The position numbers and the translations under genes are program-made. Under the pieces are notes generated by a model. That model worked only from the letters and a program-made list of their open reading frames with translations. It was not told the DNA's origin and ran no database searches. A DNA stretch of 64,000 nt from VRUE01 sp963704515 (GTDB lineage: Bacteria; Actinomycetota; Thermoleophilia; Solirubrobacterales; 70-9), in contig OY969913.1 in the NCBI GenBank assembly GCA_963704515.1, positions 2,604,001 to 2,668,000 on the forward strand, in the 5' to 3' direction. Each line of letters opens with the position of its first letter. Position 1 is the stretch's first letter. Positions 37,095 to 46,223 of this stretch are shown here, piece after piece.

Positions 37095-38951
37095 TCAGTC
37101 GGTGAGGGCGCGGAGGGCGTTGAGGATTACGGCCACGTCGATGCCCTCCTGGAGGAGCGCGCCGGCGATTGGGGGGATGTAGCCCGCAGCGGCGAAGGCC
37201 ATCGCTACGAGGCTGAGGCCGATGCCGAAGAGGACGCTCTGGCGGGCGATGCCGAGGGCGCGGCGGCCGATCCGCACGGCGGTCGCGACGCGGTCGATGC
37301 GGTCGACGACGATCACCGCGTCGGCGGTGTCAGAGGAGATCGTCGCCCCCGGGCCGCTCATCGCGATGCCGACGTCGGCGAGCGCCAGGGCGGGAGCGTC
37401 GTTGACGCCGTCGCCGACCATCACCACCGGCGCCAGCTCCGGATCGGCGCGCATCGCCCGCACCACGTCGAGCTTCTGCTCGGGGCTGCGCTCCGCATAG
37501 ACGTCGTCGAGCCCGGTCTCCGCCGCGATCCGCTCCGCCACCGCCGCCCGGTCGCCGGTCACCATCGCCACCCGGCGGACGCCCGCCTCGCGCAACTCGC
37601 CGGCCAGCCCGCGCGCGTCCTCGCGCAGGCGGTCGGCCATCACCACCACCCCGGCGAGGCGGCCGTCCACCCCCACGAGGACCTTGGCCAGGCCCGCCCC
37701 GTCGCCCTCGTCGCGCAGCGCCGCGGCGTCGCCGACCTCATATCCGCGCCCGACCAGCCAGGCGGCGCTGCCAACCGCGACCCGGCGTCCCTCGACCGTC
37801 CCCTCGATGCCCTGCCCCGGCTCCTCGACCGCGCCCACCGGGTCGTTCAGCCGCAGGCCGCGCCGCTCGGCGTCATGGACGAGCGCCTCGGCGAGCACGT
37901 GGGCCGAGAGCTGGTCGAGCGAGGCGGCCAAGCGCAGGACCTCCTCCTCCCGCCAATCCCCGGTCGCGATCGTCTCCTGCACGGCGGGCTCGCCGAGCGT
38001 CAGCGTGCCGGTCTTGTCGAGCAGCACGGCGCGCGCCTCGCCGAGCCGCTCAATCGCCGTGCCGCCCTTGACGATCACCCCGGCGCGGGCGGCGCGCGAG
38101 ACGCCGGAGACGATCGCGATCGGCGCGGCGAGGATCAGCGGGCAGGGTGTGGCGACGACCAGCACCGCGACCGACCGCTCGGGGTCGCCCGCCGCGATCC
38201 AGGCCGCCGCCGCGACAACCAGGGTGACCGGCAGGAAGAAGGCCGCGTAGCGGTCGGCGAGGCGGATGAAGGGGGCGCGCTGGGTCTCGGCGGCGCGCAC
38301 CAGCCGCACCAGGTTGGCGTAGGCGCTCTCCGCCGCGGGCCGCGTCGCCCGCAGCTCGAAGGCGTCGCCGGCGTTGGCGACGCCGCTCTGCACCGTGGCG
38401 CCGCGCGCCAGCGTCACCGGCAGCGACTCTCCGGTCAGCGCCGACTCGTCGAGGACCACCTCGGCGCTCTGCACCGAGCCGTCAACCGGGACAAGCTCCC
38501 CCGCTCGTACCAGAACCAAGTCGCCGACTCCCAGCCGCTCGACCGGCACCTCCTCCCAACCCGCCCCGCCGCGCCGGTGGGCCACGGTCGGCATCCGCTC
38601 GAGCAGGGCGGTCAGCTCGCGGCGGGCGCGGCGCGAGGCCGAGGCCTCGAGCGCGTTGCCGCCGGAGAGCATCAGGGCGATCACCGCGCCGGCCAGGTAT
38701 TCGCCGATCGCCAGGGCGCCCGCCATCGCCACCAGCGCGATCGCGTCGACCCCCACCCTGCCCTGGGCCAGGGTGCGCAGGATCGACCAGGTGAGCGGCA
38801 CCAGCATCAGCACCACGGTCGCCGCCCAAACCGCGTTGCCGGCGGCGCCGGCGCCGAGCAGGCTGAGCGCGCCGCCGAGCGCGATCAGCACAAGGCAGGC
38901 GAGCGCCAGCAGCCGCGGCCGGGCGTCGGCGCCAAGCACCGAGCTAGGCAT
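37095..38951 (-). CDS. P1B-type heavy-metal-translocating ATPase without N-terminal metal domain
   Basis: A 618-residue P-type ATPase with DESALTGESLPV (actuator), phosphorylation motif VLLDKTGTLT, SAHVLAEAL in place of the usual S-E-H-P-L, and MVGDGVNDAPAL. The membrane ion site is TPCPLILAAPIAI, a TPC motif rather than the CPC or SPC of well-studied Cu, Zn or Co pumps, so the ion is uncertain. No CxxC metal-binding domain precedes the first helix. It starts at the ATG at 38951, overlapping the permease stop by 8 nt. The 3' end lies 9 nt from the mobile element. Confidence 0.92.
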   Translation of the reverse strand: MPSSVLGADARPRLLALACLVLIALGGALSLLGAGAAGNAVWAATVVLMLVPLTWSILRTLAQGRVGVDAIALVAMAGALAIGEYLAGAVIALMLSGGNALEASASRRARRELTALLERMPTVAHRRGGAGWEEVPVERLGVGDLVLVRAGELVPVDGSVQSAEVVLDESALTGESLPVTLARGATVQSGVANAGDAFELRATRPAAESAYANLVRLVRAAETQRAPFIRLADRYAAFFLPVTLVVAAAAWIAAGDPERSVAVLVVATPCPLILAAPIAIVSGVSRAARAGVIVKGGTAIERLGEARAVLLDKTGTLTLGEPAVQETIATGDWREEEVLRLAASLDQLSAHVLAEALVHDAERRGLRLNDPVGAVEEPGQGIEGTVEGRRVAVGSAAWLVGRGYEVGDAAALRDEGDGAGLAKVLVGVDGRLAGVVVMADRLREDARGLAGELREAGVRRVAMVTGDRAAVAERIAAETGLDDVYAERSPEQKLDVVRAMRADPELAPVVMVGDGVNDAPALALADVGIAMSGPGATISSDTADAVIVVDRIDRVATAVRIGRRALGIARQSVLFGIGLSLVAMAFAAAGYIPPIAGALLQEGIDVAVILNALRALTD

Positions 38952-40272
38952 CGCGCGACCTCACAAATGCGAGCCGCGCGGCGCAGATCGCGAGGCCGCA
39001 GACCGCGATCAGGGCCAGCGCCGGGCGGTCGGAGCGGGCCAGCTCGAAGAGCAGCGCCGCGGCGGCCGCGAAGCAGGCGGCGGCGCCGAGATAGGCGAGC
39101 CGGCGGTCCCACCCGGGCGCCGCCGTGTGGCGGGCGTGGAGAAGGTTGACCAAGCCGAAGACGAGCAGGAAGGTCAGCGAGCCGAAGGAGACGACCTCGG
39201 CGATCCCGGGCAGCAGCGAGAAAACGCCGCCGAGCAGCGCGATCCAGACCACCGCGGTCACCGGCAGCCCGTGCCGCTCGCGGGCGAGCGAGGTGGGCAG
39301 CTCGCCGGCATCGCTGACGTCGCGCATCAGGCGCGCGGTCGAGAAGATCGTCGCGTTGATCGCCGAGCTGGTCGAGAAGGCGGCGGCGACGGTCGCCGCC
39401 CAGAGCCCGAAGACGCCCAGCGCCTGCTTGCCGACGAGCGCGAAGGCGACCTCCTTCTGGGCGGCGAGCGTAGCGTCGGAGACCAGCATCTGAGAGGCAA
39501 TGGTGACCGCAACGTAGACCAACGCCACGATCCCGACCGAGAGGTAGAGAGCGCGGGGCAGCGTCCGCCGCGGCGACTCGATGTCGTCGTAGTCGTAGGG
39601 CAGCAGCTCGAAGCCCTCGTAGGCGACGAAGATCAGCGAGGCGCCGAGGAAGACGCCGAGCAGGCCGCGGTTGTCGAGCGGCGCGAGCCGTTCGGCGCTG
39701 AGCGAGGCGAGCCCGACCAGCGAGACTCCGCCGAGCACCGCCAGCTTGACGGCGACGACCAGGTCCTCGGTCAGCCCCGAGGTGGCGACGCCACGCAGGT
39801 TGATCCCGACGAAGGCGGCGAGCACGGCGACGCCGGCGAGGCGTGCCACCGTGGCCGGGGCGCCCACCGCGTGCGCGACGTAATGGCCGAATGTGAAGGC
39901 GTAGACCGCGAGGGCGAAGATGTAGCCGGCGATCAGCAGCCAGCCGATCCAGGCGGCCGCCTCGGGATGCCCCTCTTCGCGCAGGTAGGTGAAGGGGCCG
40001 CCCGAGCGACCGGAGTGGATCGCCAGGCGCGCGTAGGCGCGCGCGGTAAGGCCGGCGATCGCGGCGCCGACCAGGAACGCGGCGAAGGCGAGGTGGCCGG
40101 CGAGGTCGATGGTGACGCCGAGCACGCTGAAGATGCCGCCGCCGATCATCCCGCCGATCGCCATCGCGCAGGCCTCGCGCAGCCCGAGCCGCTCGCCGCG
40201 CCGCCGGTGATGATGGGTCCGCGGGTGGTACGGGCGCCGTCGTGCGTGCGTTGTAGGTGGGGTGCCTGGCAT
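38944..40272 (-). CDS. APC-family amino-acid permease
   Basis: A 442-residue transporter with about 12 helices. The first helix, REACAMAIGGMIGGGIFSVLG, carries the GxGxF-like substrate backbone motif of the amino acid-polyamine-organocation superfamily. PYDYDDIESPRRTLPRAL is the conserved cytoplasmic loop after helix 6, and FSTSSAINATIFSTARL lies in helix 8. A basic His/Arg-rich N-terminus precedes helix 1. The ATG at 40272 is preferred; longer in-frame starts overlap purU. The substrate is unknown. It overlaps the P-type ATPase by 8 nt, so the two are co-transcribed. Confidence 0.9.
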   Translation of the reverse strand: MPGTPPTTHARRRPYHPRTHHHRRRGERLGLREACAMAIGGMIGGGIFSVLGVTIDLAGHLAFAAFLVGAAIAGLTARAYARLAIHSGRSGGPFTYLREEGHPEAAAWIGWLLIAGYIFALAVYAFTFGHYVAHAVGAPATVARLAGVAVLAAFVGINLRGVATSGLTEDLVVAVKLAVLGGVSLVGLASLSAERLAPLDNRGLLGVFLGASLIFVAYEGFELLPYDYDDIESPRRTLPRALYLSVGIVALVYVAVTIASQMLVSDATLAAQKEVAFALVGKQALGVFGLWAATVAAAFSTSSAINATIFSTARLMRDVSDAGELPTSLARERHGLPVTAVVWIALLGGVFSLLPGIAEVVSFGSLTFLLVFGLVNLLHARHTAAPGWDRRLAYLGAAACFAAAAALLFELARSDRPALALIAVCGLAICAARLAFVRSRDA

Positions 40273-41148
40273 GGCCGCAGCCGCCATCATCCCGGCATCA
40301 CCGGCACCAACCCGACAACCCGCCTGCTGCTCGCCTGCCCCGACCGGCCGGGGCTGATCGCCGCGGTCAGCGGCTTCCTCGCCGAAGCCGGGCTGAACAT
40401 CGTCGACGCCGACCAGCACTCCAGCGACGAGAGCCGCTTCTTCATGCGGATGGCGTTCGACGCGGTGCCCGAGGCAGAGCGCGCCGGGGTCCAGGGGCGC
40501 TTCGAGCGCGAGATCGCCGCCCCCTTCGAGATGGACTTCCGCTTCGCCGAGTCGGCCGAGCGCAAGCGGGTGGCGATCATGGTCTCACGCGAAGACCACT
40601 GCCTCTCCGACCTGCTCTGGCGCTGGCGCAGCGGCGAGCTGGGCGCCGAGGTGGTCGCCGTCGTCTCCAACCATGCCGAGCACGCCGCCCAGGTCGAGGC
40701 GGTCGGCCTGCCGTTCCACCACGTCCCGGTCGAGCCGGGCGGCAAGGCCGCGGCCGAGGCGCGCGCACTGGAGCTGATCGGCGAGGTCGACCTGCTCGTC
40801 CTCGCCCGCTACATGCAGGTCCTCTCGGCGGAGTTCCTCGAGCGGCTCGGCGCGCCGGCGATCAACATCCACCACAGCTTCCTGCCCGCCTTCGTCGGCG
40901 CCGACCCCTACCGCCGCGCCCACGAGCGCGGCGTCAAGCTGATCGGCGCCACCGCCCACTACGTCACCGAGGAACTCGACGCCGGCCCGATCATCGACCA
41001 GGACGTGACCCGGGTCAGCCATCGCGACGAGACCGAGGACATGGTGCGGATCGGCCGCGACATCGAGCGCCTCGTCCTCGCCCGCGCGGTCAAGGCCCAC
41101 CTCGACGACCGCGTCCTCCTCGACGGCTCGAGAACGATCGTCTTCTGA
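40246..41148 (+). CDS. purU: Formyltetrahydrofolate deformylase
   Basis: About 300 residues. An N-terminal ACT domain (LLLACPDRPGLIAAVSGFLAE) precedes a formyltransferase-fold domain with AINIHHSFLPAFVGADPY (catalytic Asn-His) and GATAHYVTEELDAGPII (catalytic Asp). It hydrolyses 10-formyl-THF to formate and THF, balancing one-carbon pools. The start is uncertain: no ATG fits, and the nearest usable codon upstream is the GTG at 40246, which makes the gene overlap the divergent permease start by 27 nt. Its stop overlaps the P450 start (TGATG). Confidence 0.92.
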   Translation: MRCRWGAWHGRSRHHPGITGTNPTTRLLLACPDRPGLIAAVSGFLAEAGLNIVDADQHSSDESRFFMRMAFDAVPEAERAGVQGRFEREIAAPFEMDFRFAESAERKRVAIMVSREDHCLSDLLWRWRSGELGAEVVAVVSNHAEHAAQVEAVGLPFHHVPVEPGGKAAAEARALELIGEVDLLVLARYMQVLSAEFLERLGAPAINIHHSFLPAFVGADPYRRAHERGVKLIGATAHYVTEELDAGPIIDQDVTRVSHRDETEDMVRIGRDIERLVLARAVKAHLDDRVLLDGSRTIVF

Positions 41149-42449
41149 TGCCGCCGGGATCGAATTTGCCGGCGACGTTGCAGGTCCTCCGCTACGCACG
41201 CGATCCGCTCGGCTTCCTGATCGATCTGCAACGGCGCTACGGAGATGTCTTCAGCGTCTCCTTCCCCTTCTACAGGCGGCTCGTCTACGTCGCCGAGCCG
41301 ACCCTGGTCAAGCAGCTCTTCACGACGCCGCCCGAGCTCGCGCATGCCGGTGAGGCGAATGCGACCGTGCTCGAGCCGGCGCTCGGGCCGAACTCGGTGC
41401 TCACCCTCGACGAGGCGCCGCACATGCGCCAGCGCAAGCTGCTGCTGCCGCCGTTCCACGGCGAGCGGATCGCCCGCTACGGTGAGCTGATCCGGGACGT
41501 GACCCGGCGCGAGATGGATAGCTGGCCGGTCGGCGAGCCCTTCGCCCTGCGAGCGCACACGCAGCGGATCACCCTCTCGGTGATCATGCGCGCCGTCTTC
41601 GGGGTCCACGACGAGGCCCGGCTGAGCCGCTTCGAAGGGCTGATCGAGCGCTTCGCCGGCCGGCTGAGCCTGGTCACCGCGCTGCCTCCCCTGCGGCGCA
41701 ACTTCACCCGCTGGAGCCCGTGGGCCCGTTTCCTCGCCGCCCGCGAGGACCTCGACCGCTTCATCTACGAGGAGATCGCCCTGCGCCGGGCCGAGGTCGA
41801 GGCCGGCGCCGAGGGACACGACGACGTCCTCTCCTTGCTGCTTCAGGCGCGCGACGAGGACGGCGAGCCGATGAGCGACGCCGAGCTGCGCGACGAGTTG
41901 GTCACCGTCCTCGCCGCCGGCCACGAGACAACCGCGACCGGGCTCGCCTGGGCGATGGAGCGCTTGCTGCGCACCCCGCGCGCGCTCACGGCGCTGCGCG
42001 AGTCGCTCGCCGCCGGCGAGGACGCCTACCTCGACGCGACGGTCAAGGAGACGCTGCGGGCCCGACCGGTGATCGTCGACGTCGCCCGCAAGCTGACCGC
42101 GCCGGCCGAGATCGGCGGCTACGAGCTGCCCGAGGGCACCTTCGTGATGGCGGCGATCGCCGCCCTGCACTACCGCGAGGATCTCTTCCCGCGACCGGAG
42201 GAGTTCCGGCCCGAGCGGTTCCTCGAGGGCAAGGCCGACAACTACGCCTGGATCCCCTTCGGCGGCGGCGTGCGGCGCTGCATCGGCGCCGCCTTCGCCG
42301 AATACGAGATGCGGATCGTGCTGCGCGAGTTCGTCGAACGGGCTGAGCTGAGCGCGCCCGACCCGAAGCCGGAGAAGGTCAAGGTCCGCAACATCACCCT
42401 CGCCCCCGGCAGGGGCACCCTGGTCAAGCTGGACCCGCCGCTGCGCTGA
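41148..42449 (+). CDS. Cytochrome P450
   Basis: A 433-residue P450. The I-helix oxygen motif is LAAGHETTATGLAWAM, the K-helix ExxR is KETLRARP, the meander PERF motif is FRPERFLEG and the haem-Cys loop is FGGGVRRCIGAAFA. It looks like a soluble bacterial enzyme close to the CYP4/CYP102-like class, with a possible fatty-acid or xenobiotic substrate. The ATG at 41148 overlaps the purU stop. No dedicated ferredoxin or reductase is adjacent. Convergent with the ABC-F gene, overlapping by 26 nt. Confidence 0.95.
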   Translation: MPPGSNLPATLQVLRYARDPLGFLIDLQRRYGDVFSVSFPFYRRLVYVAEPTLVKQLFTTPPELAHAGEANATVLEPALGPNSVLTLDEAPHMRQRKLLLPPFHGERIARYGELIRDVTRREMDSWPVGEPFALRAHTQRITLSVIMRAVFGVHDEARLSRFEGLIERFAGRLSLVTALPPLRRNFTRWSPWARFLAAREDLDRFIYEEIALRRAEVEAGAEGHDDVLSLLLQARDEDGEPMSDAELRDELVTVLAAGHETTATGLAWAMERLLRTPRALTALRESLAAGEDAYLDATVKETLRARPVIVDVARKLTAPAEIGGYELPEGTFVMAAIAALHYREDLFPRPEEFRPERFLEGKADNYAWIPFGGGVRRCIGAAFAEYEMRIVLREFVERAELSAPDPKPEKVKVRNITLAPGRGTLVKLDPPLR

Positions 42450-44340
42450 CCGCGGCTTCGGCCTCCTCCCATTCCTCGTAGAGCTCGGCGAGCCGGCGCT
42501 TCGCCTCCTCGTGGCGCTCGCTGGCGCGCTCGGATTTCTCGGGGGTCGACCAGGTGGCAGGGTCGGAGAGCTCGTCCTCCAGCTCGCGCAGGGTCGCCTC
42601 GGCCACCTCGACCTTCTCGGCCAGCCGGGTGGCGCGGCGCGCGGCGCGCTGGGCGACCGCGGCCGGGCGCTGGCGCTTGCCACCTTTGCTTTTGCTCGCC
42701 CGCTTCGCGGTCGCCTCGCTCGTCGTCGCCTCCCCCTTCTCTTCGTCGCGGCGCCGCTGGTACTCGGCCCAGCCGCAGGGGTGGCTGTGCAGCTCGCCGT
42801 CCTCGCAGACGATCGTCCGCGTGCCGACCGCCTCGAGCAGGGCGCGGTCGTGGGAGACGAGGATCAGCGCGCCGGGAAAGGCGAGCAGCGCGTCCTCGAG
42901 CGCCTCGCGGCTCTCGACGTCGAGATGGTTCGTCGGCTCGTCGAGGATCAGCACGTTGGCGCCCGAGGCGACCAGGATCGCCAGCGAGAGCCGGCCCTGC
43001 TCGCCGCCGGAGATGTCGTCGAGCGCTTTCTCGACGTCGGCGCCGGAGAAGAGGAAGCGGCCGAGCAGGTCGCGCGCCTTCTTGTCGCTGAGTCCGGTGG
43101 TGCGGCGCGCGGCTTCGATCACCGTGCCCTGTCCGGCCGCCACCTCGGCGTGCTGGGAGAGGTAGCCGAGCTTCACGTTGTGGCCGGTGCGGACCGAGCC
43201 GCCGGCGGGCTCGCGACGACCGGCCAGGGTCTCGATCAGGGTCGTCTTGCCGGCCCCGTTGGGGCCGACCAGGACGGCGTGCTCGCCGCGCTCGAGTTCG
43301 AGCTCGGCCCCCGAGAGCAGGGTGCGGCCGGGGACCTCGATCGTCCCGGCGACCAGCTTCAGCACCACGCGACCGGGGCGCTCGGGGGTGACGAAGGAGA
43401 AGCGCAGGTTGCGGCGGTCGCGCGCCTCGGCCTCGACGCCGTCGCGCTTGATCTTCTCGATCGTCTTCAGCCGCGACTGCGCCTGGCGCGCCTTGGTCGC
43501 CTTGTAGCGGAAGCGCTCGACGAAGCGCTCCATGCGGGCGATCTCGTCCTTCTGGCGCTCGATCGCCTTGCCGCGGGCGATCTCGCGCGCCGCCTGTTCC
43601 CTGCGCCAGGCGTGCCAGGGGCCGGCGAAGAAGCGCCCGCGCCGCGCCTCGATCTCGAGCACCGAGGTGCCGACCGCCTCGAGGAACCAGCGATCGTGGG
43701 CGACCAGGACGATCGCCGCGTCGAGTCCGACCAGGTAGCGCTCCAGCCACTCCAGCGAGGGAATGTCGAGGTGGTTGGTCGGCTCGTCGAGGAGCAGCAG
43801 GTCGGGGCGGGTGGCGAGCGCCCGCGCCAGCGAGGCCCGGGTCAGCTCGCCGCCGGAGAAGGTCGAGAGCCGCCGGCCGGCGGCCTCCTCGCCGAAGCCG
43901 AGCCCGCGCAGCACGGAGAGCACGTCGTCGCGCCAGCGGTAGCCACCGCCGGCTTCGAGCCGCTGCTGGGCGGCGGCGTAGGCGCGCAAGGTCTCGTCAT
44001 CGGGCTCGCCGGCCGCCATCGCCGCCTCGAGGCGGGCGAGCTCGGCCTCGGTCTCCTCCATCTCGGCCCGGCCGGAGAACACGTACTCGGCGAGGCTGAG
44101 GCTGGAGTCGCGCGGCGGGCGCTGGTCGTGGAGGGCGACCCGGGCGCCTTTCTGCAGGGAGATGCTGCCCGCGTCCGGTGGCCGTTCTCCGGCCAGCACC
44201 CGCAGCAGGGTCGACTTGCCGGCGCCGTTGCGCCCGGAGAGCGTCATCCGCTCGCGCGGCTCGAGCTTGAAGGAGACGTCGGCGAAGAGCAGCGCGCCCC
44301 CCGCGTAGACGTCGATCGTGGTTGCCGTCGCGATCGCCAT
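42424..44340 (-). CDS. ABC-F family ATPase (ribosome-associated)
   Basis: A 638-residue soluble protein with two ABC domains and no membrane segment. Walker A sites are LSGRNGAGKSTLLR and LVGPNGAGKTTLIE; signatures are LSTFSGGELTRASL and DISGGEQGRLSL; Walker B sites are LLLLDEPTNHLDIP and VLILDEPTNHLDVE. The charged linker between them and a coiled-coil C-terminal region (AEKVEVAEATLRELEDEL) fit ABC-F translation factors, which enter the E-site to rescue stalled ribosomes or confer antibiotic protection. The ATG at 44340 gives MAIATATTIDVYAGG; a longer frame upstream is not supported. Confidence 0.93.
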   Translation of the reverse strand: MAIATATTIDVYAGGALLFADVSFKLEPRERMTLSGRNGAGKSTLLRVLAGERPPDAGSISLQKGARVALHDQRPPRDSSLSLAEYVFSGRAEMEETEAELARLEAAMAAGEPDDETLRAYAAAQQRLEAGGGYRWRDDVLSVLRGLGFGEEAAGRRLSTFSGGELTRASLARALATRPDLLLLDEPTNHLDIPSLEWLERYLVGLDAAIVLVAHDRWFLEAVGTSVLEIEARRGRFFAGPWHAWRREQAAREIARGKAIERQKDEIARMERFVERFRYKATKARQAQSRLKTIEKIKRDGVEAEARDRRNLRFSFVTPERPGRVVLKLVAGTIEVPGRTLLSGAELELERGEHAVLVGPNGAGKTTLIETLAGRREPAGGSVRTGHNVKLGYLSQHAEVAAGQGTVIEAARRTTGLSDKKARDLLGRFLFSGADVEKALDDISGGEQGRLSLAILVASGANVLILDEPTNHLDVESREALEDALLAFPGALILVSHDRALLEAVGTRTIVCEDGELHSHPCGWAEYQRRRDEEKGEATTSEATAKRASKSKGGKRQRPAAVAQRAARRATRLAEKVEVAEATLRELEDELSDPATWSTPEKSERASERHEEAKRRLAELYEEWEEAEAAVSAAAGPA

Positions 44341-44392
44341 GGCGCCCCTGACGGTACGCGCTCGGCGCCCGTCGGCGTAACCTGGGCGGGCG

Positions 44393-45331
44393 ATGGCGGG
44401 ACCGCTGGCGCACCTCGGGGACCTGGCCAAGGCGCGGCTGCGGCGGCGCGCCGACGCGCGCCAGGACGGCCAGGCGTTGGACGAGCTGGAGACGGCGACG
44501 CTGGAATTGCCGGCCGGCCTGGAGGTCGAGTGGCTGGGCGTCTCCGGCTACCGGATGACCTTCGAGGGCCAGACGATCTTCATCGACCCGTACGTGTCGC
44601 GGGTGCCCTTCGGCGACCTGGTGCGACGGCGACCGACCCTGCCCGACCCGGCGGCGCTCGACCGCTTCGTTCGAGCGCCGGGCGAGGTGGCGGGCGTGCT
44701 CGTCGGCCACACCCACTTCGACCATGCGGTCGACGCGCCGGCGATCGCCCGCCGCCACAGCTGCCGGGCCTACGGTTCCGAGTCGTTGGTGAGGCTGATG
44801 GCGCTGCACGGCCTCGTCGAACGCGCCGTCGAGGTTGAGCCGTACCGCACCTACGAGCTGGGGCCGTTCGAGGTCAGCTTCACCCCCAGCGTCCACTCCA
44901 ACCTGCTGCTCGGCCTCGCCGTCCCCTACGACGGCGACCTCACCTGCGAGCACCTCGACGCGCTGACCCCGGGCGCCTACCGTTGCGGTCAGGTCTGGGG
45001 CATCTCGATCGCGGTCGCCGGCCTGCGCTTCTACCACCAGGGCAGCGCCAACCTGATCGACGACGCGATCCGCGAGCGCCAGGTCGACGTCTTCCTCGCC
45101 GGCGTCGCCGGCCGCGGCTTCACCGACGATTACTGGCGCCGCATCCTCCCCCGCCTGGACCCCAAGGTCGTCGTCCCCACCCACTACGACAACTTCTTCC
45201 GCCCCCTCGGCGCCGAGATGGAGTTCGTCTCCAACGTCCAGCTCGCGGGTCTCCCCGAGGAGATCGGCTCGGTCAGCCGCGACGCCCGGCTCGCCGCGCT
45301 CCCCCGCGCGGATCTCTTCGCAGAAGATTGA
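44393..45331 (+). CDS. Metallo-beta-lactamase-fold hydrolase
   Basis: A 312-residue protein with the metal-binding motif GVLVGHTHFDHAVDAP and later histidines in TPSVHSNLL, FYHQGSANLI and VVPTHYDNFF. The pattern resembles the UPF0173/UlaG/NAPE-PLD-like branch. It probably hydrolyses a lactone, ester or phosphodiester in the cytoplasm. It starts at the ATG at 44393 and diverges from the ABC-F gene with a 52-nt gap. Confidence 0.88.
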   Translation: MAGPLAHLGDLAKARLRRRADARQDGQALDELETATLELPAGLEVEWLGVSGYRMTFEGQTIFIDPYVSRVPFGDLVRRRPTLPDPAALDRFVRAPGEVAGVLVGHTHFDHAVDAPAIARRHSCRAYGSESLVRLMALHGLVERAVEVEPYRTYELGPFEVSFTPSVHSNLLLGLAVPYDGDLTCEHLDALTPGAYRCGQVWGISIAVAGLRFYHQGSANLIDDAIRERQVDVFLAGVAGRGFTDDYWRRILPRLDPKVVVPTHYDNFFRPLGAEMEFVSNVQLAGLPEEIGSVSRDARLAALPRADLFAED

Positions 45332-45415
45332 CATTCCGCGCCACGCGCGCGCCGATACCTCCTACGGTGATCGGATGACTCGATCAATGCAGCAGCAGCT
45401 CGTGATCTGCTCGAA

Positions 45416-45432
45416 ACCGCTGTAACAGCGGT
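45416..45432. promoter_or_regulatory. 17-bp palindrome before the small membrane gene
   Basis: ACCGCTG-TAA-CAGCGGT is a perfect 7-bp inverted repeat, 19 nt upstream of the ATG at 45452. It could be an operator, or part of coding sequence if the gene once began further upstream. Confidence 0.4.
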
Positions 45433-45451
45433 CTCGATCCTCGGCGGGGTA

Positions 45452-45673
45452 ATGGCCTACACGAGTGGCTTCGCCGCTAGCCAAGCGATGGCCGAAGGTA
45501 AGCGACCCCCTTGGGGAGCTTCGCTCTTCAGCTCCATCGTCTCAGTGGGCACAGGTGTTGCGATCTTCGCGTTCGGCGCCCCACCGGTGATCCTGGTCCC
45601 GGTCTCCTGGGCCACTGCGGTCGGCTACATGACGCTCAAAGCTCGGATCGCCCGCCGCATCGGCCCGCGGTAG
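45452..45673 (+). CDS. Small membrane protein, probably missing its original 5' end
   Basis: A 73-residue protein with one or two hydrophobic stretches (FSSIVSVGTGVAIFAFG and APPVILVPVSWATAVGYM). No family is recognised. The same frame stays open upstream to a stop at 45368, reading ARDLLETAVTAVSILGGV just before the annotated Met, which looks like coding helix. However, there is no start codon there, while an ATG at 45375 is in another frame. A one-base frameshift would join them, so this may be a damaged gene. The ATG at 45452 is the best intact start. Confidence 0.5.
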   Translation: MAYTSGFAASQAMAEGKRPPWGASLFSSIVSVGTGVAIFAFGAPPVILVPVSWATAVGYMTLKARIARRIGPR

Positions 45674-45677
45674 AAGC

Positions 45678-46190
45678 TCAGGCGTCGAGGTACTTCGCCG
45701 CGATCTGCTCGACCGTGCCCATCGTCCTGATCGTGGTCGGGCCGAGGACCACGGCCAGCGCCTTCAAGTCGAGATCCGAGTCGGACATCCCGCCGCTCGG
45801 CAGCCAGTAGAGCTCGCGGCCCTCGATCGCCAGCCGATCGTCGTCGGTCGCCAAGGCAAGCGCCTGATTGCGCGCCACCGCCTCTGGCGCTGTAAGCAGG
45901 AAGGCAACCTGCAGCCTCCCCTTCGACGAAACCAGCGCATCGGCGTCGAACGGCGCGCGCGCAGCGATCGCCCGCAATTCGACCGTGTCACGTAGGAAGA
46001 CTGGCACCTCATAGCCAAGCGCCTCGCCCAGCCCGACTTCGATCCGCTTGATCTGCGTCGCCTCGTCGCCACCCTCCGCCCCGAAGATCACATTGCCGCT
46101 GGCACGGAAACAGGCGACGTCAGCGAATCCCAGCGCCTCGAACTCCCCCTTCAACTCGTCATTCGTGATCCGCCGCCCACCGAGATTCAT
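45678..46190 (-). CDS. DUF1697-family protein with a truncated N-terminus
   Basis: The 170 residues match DUF1697: NLGGRRITNDELKGEFEALG at the start, FRASGNVIF and the end-region KALAVVLGPTTIRTMGTVEQIA. Family members normally begin about ten residues earlier with R-Y-V-A-F-L-R-G. Those residues (DRYVAFLRG) are encoded just upstream of the Met at 46190, but no start codon precedes them, because the sequence runs directly into the 3' end of tmRNA. The gene therefore seems to have lost its start next to tmRNA, or uses a non-standard start such as ACG or CTG. Function unknown. Confidence 0.75.
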   Translation of the reverse strand: MNLGGRRITNDELKGEFEALGFADVACFRASGNVIFGAEGGDEATQIKRIEVGLGEALGYEVPVFLRDTVELRAIAARAPFDADALVSSKGRLQVAFLLTAPEAVARNQALALATDDDRLAIEGRELYWLPSGGMSDSDLDLKALAVVLGPTTIRTMGTVEQIAAKYLDA

Positions 46191-46223
46191 CCCGCGCAGG
46201 AAGGCGACGTAACGATCCGTCGA

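Noticed and set aside
38374..40245. Long plus-strand frame before purU
   Set aside because: It is the complement of the permease and P-type ATPase genes, which have clear motifs; only the region from about 40246 shows PurU similarity.
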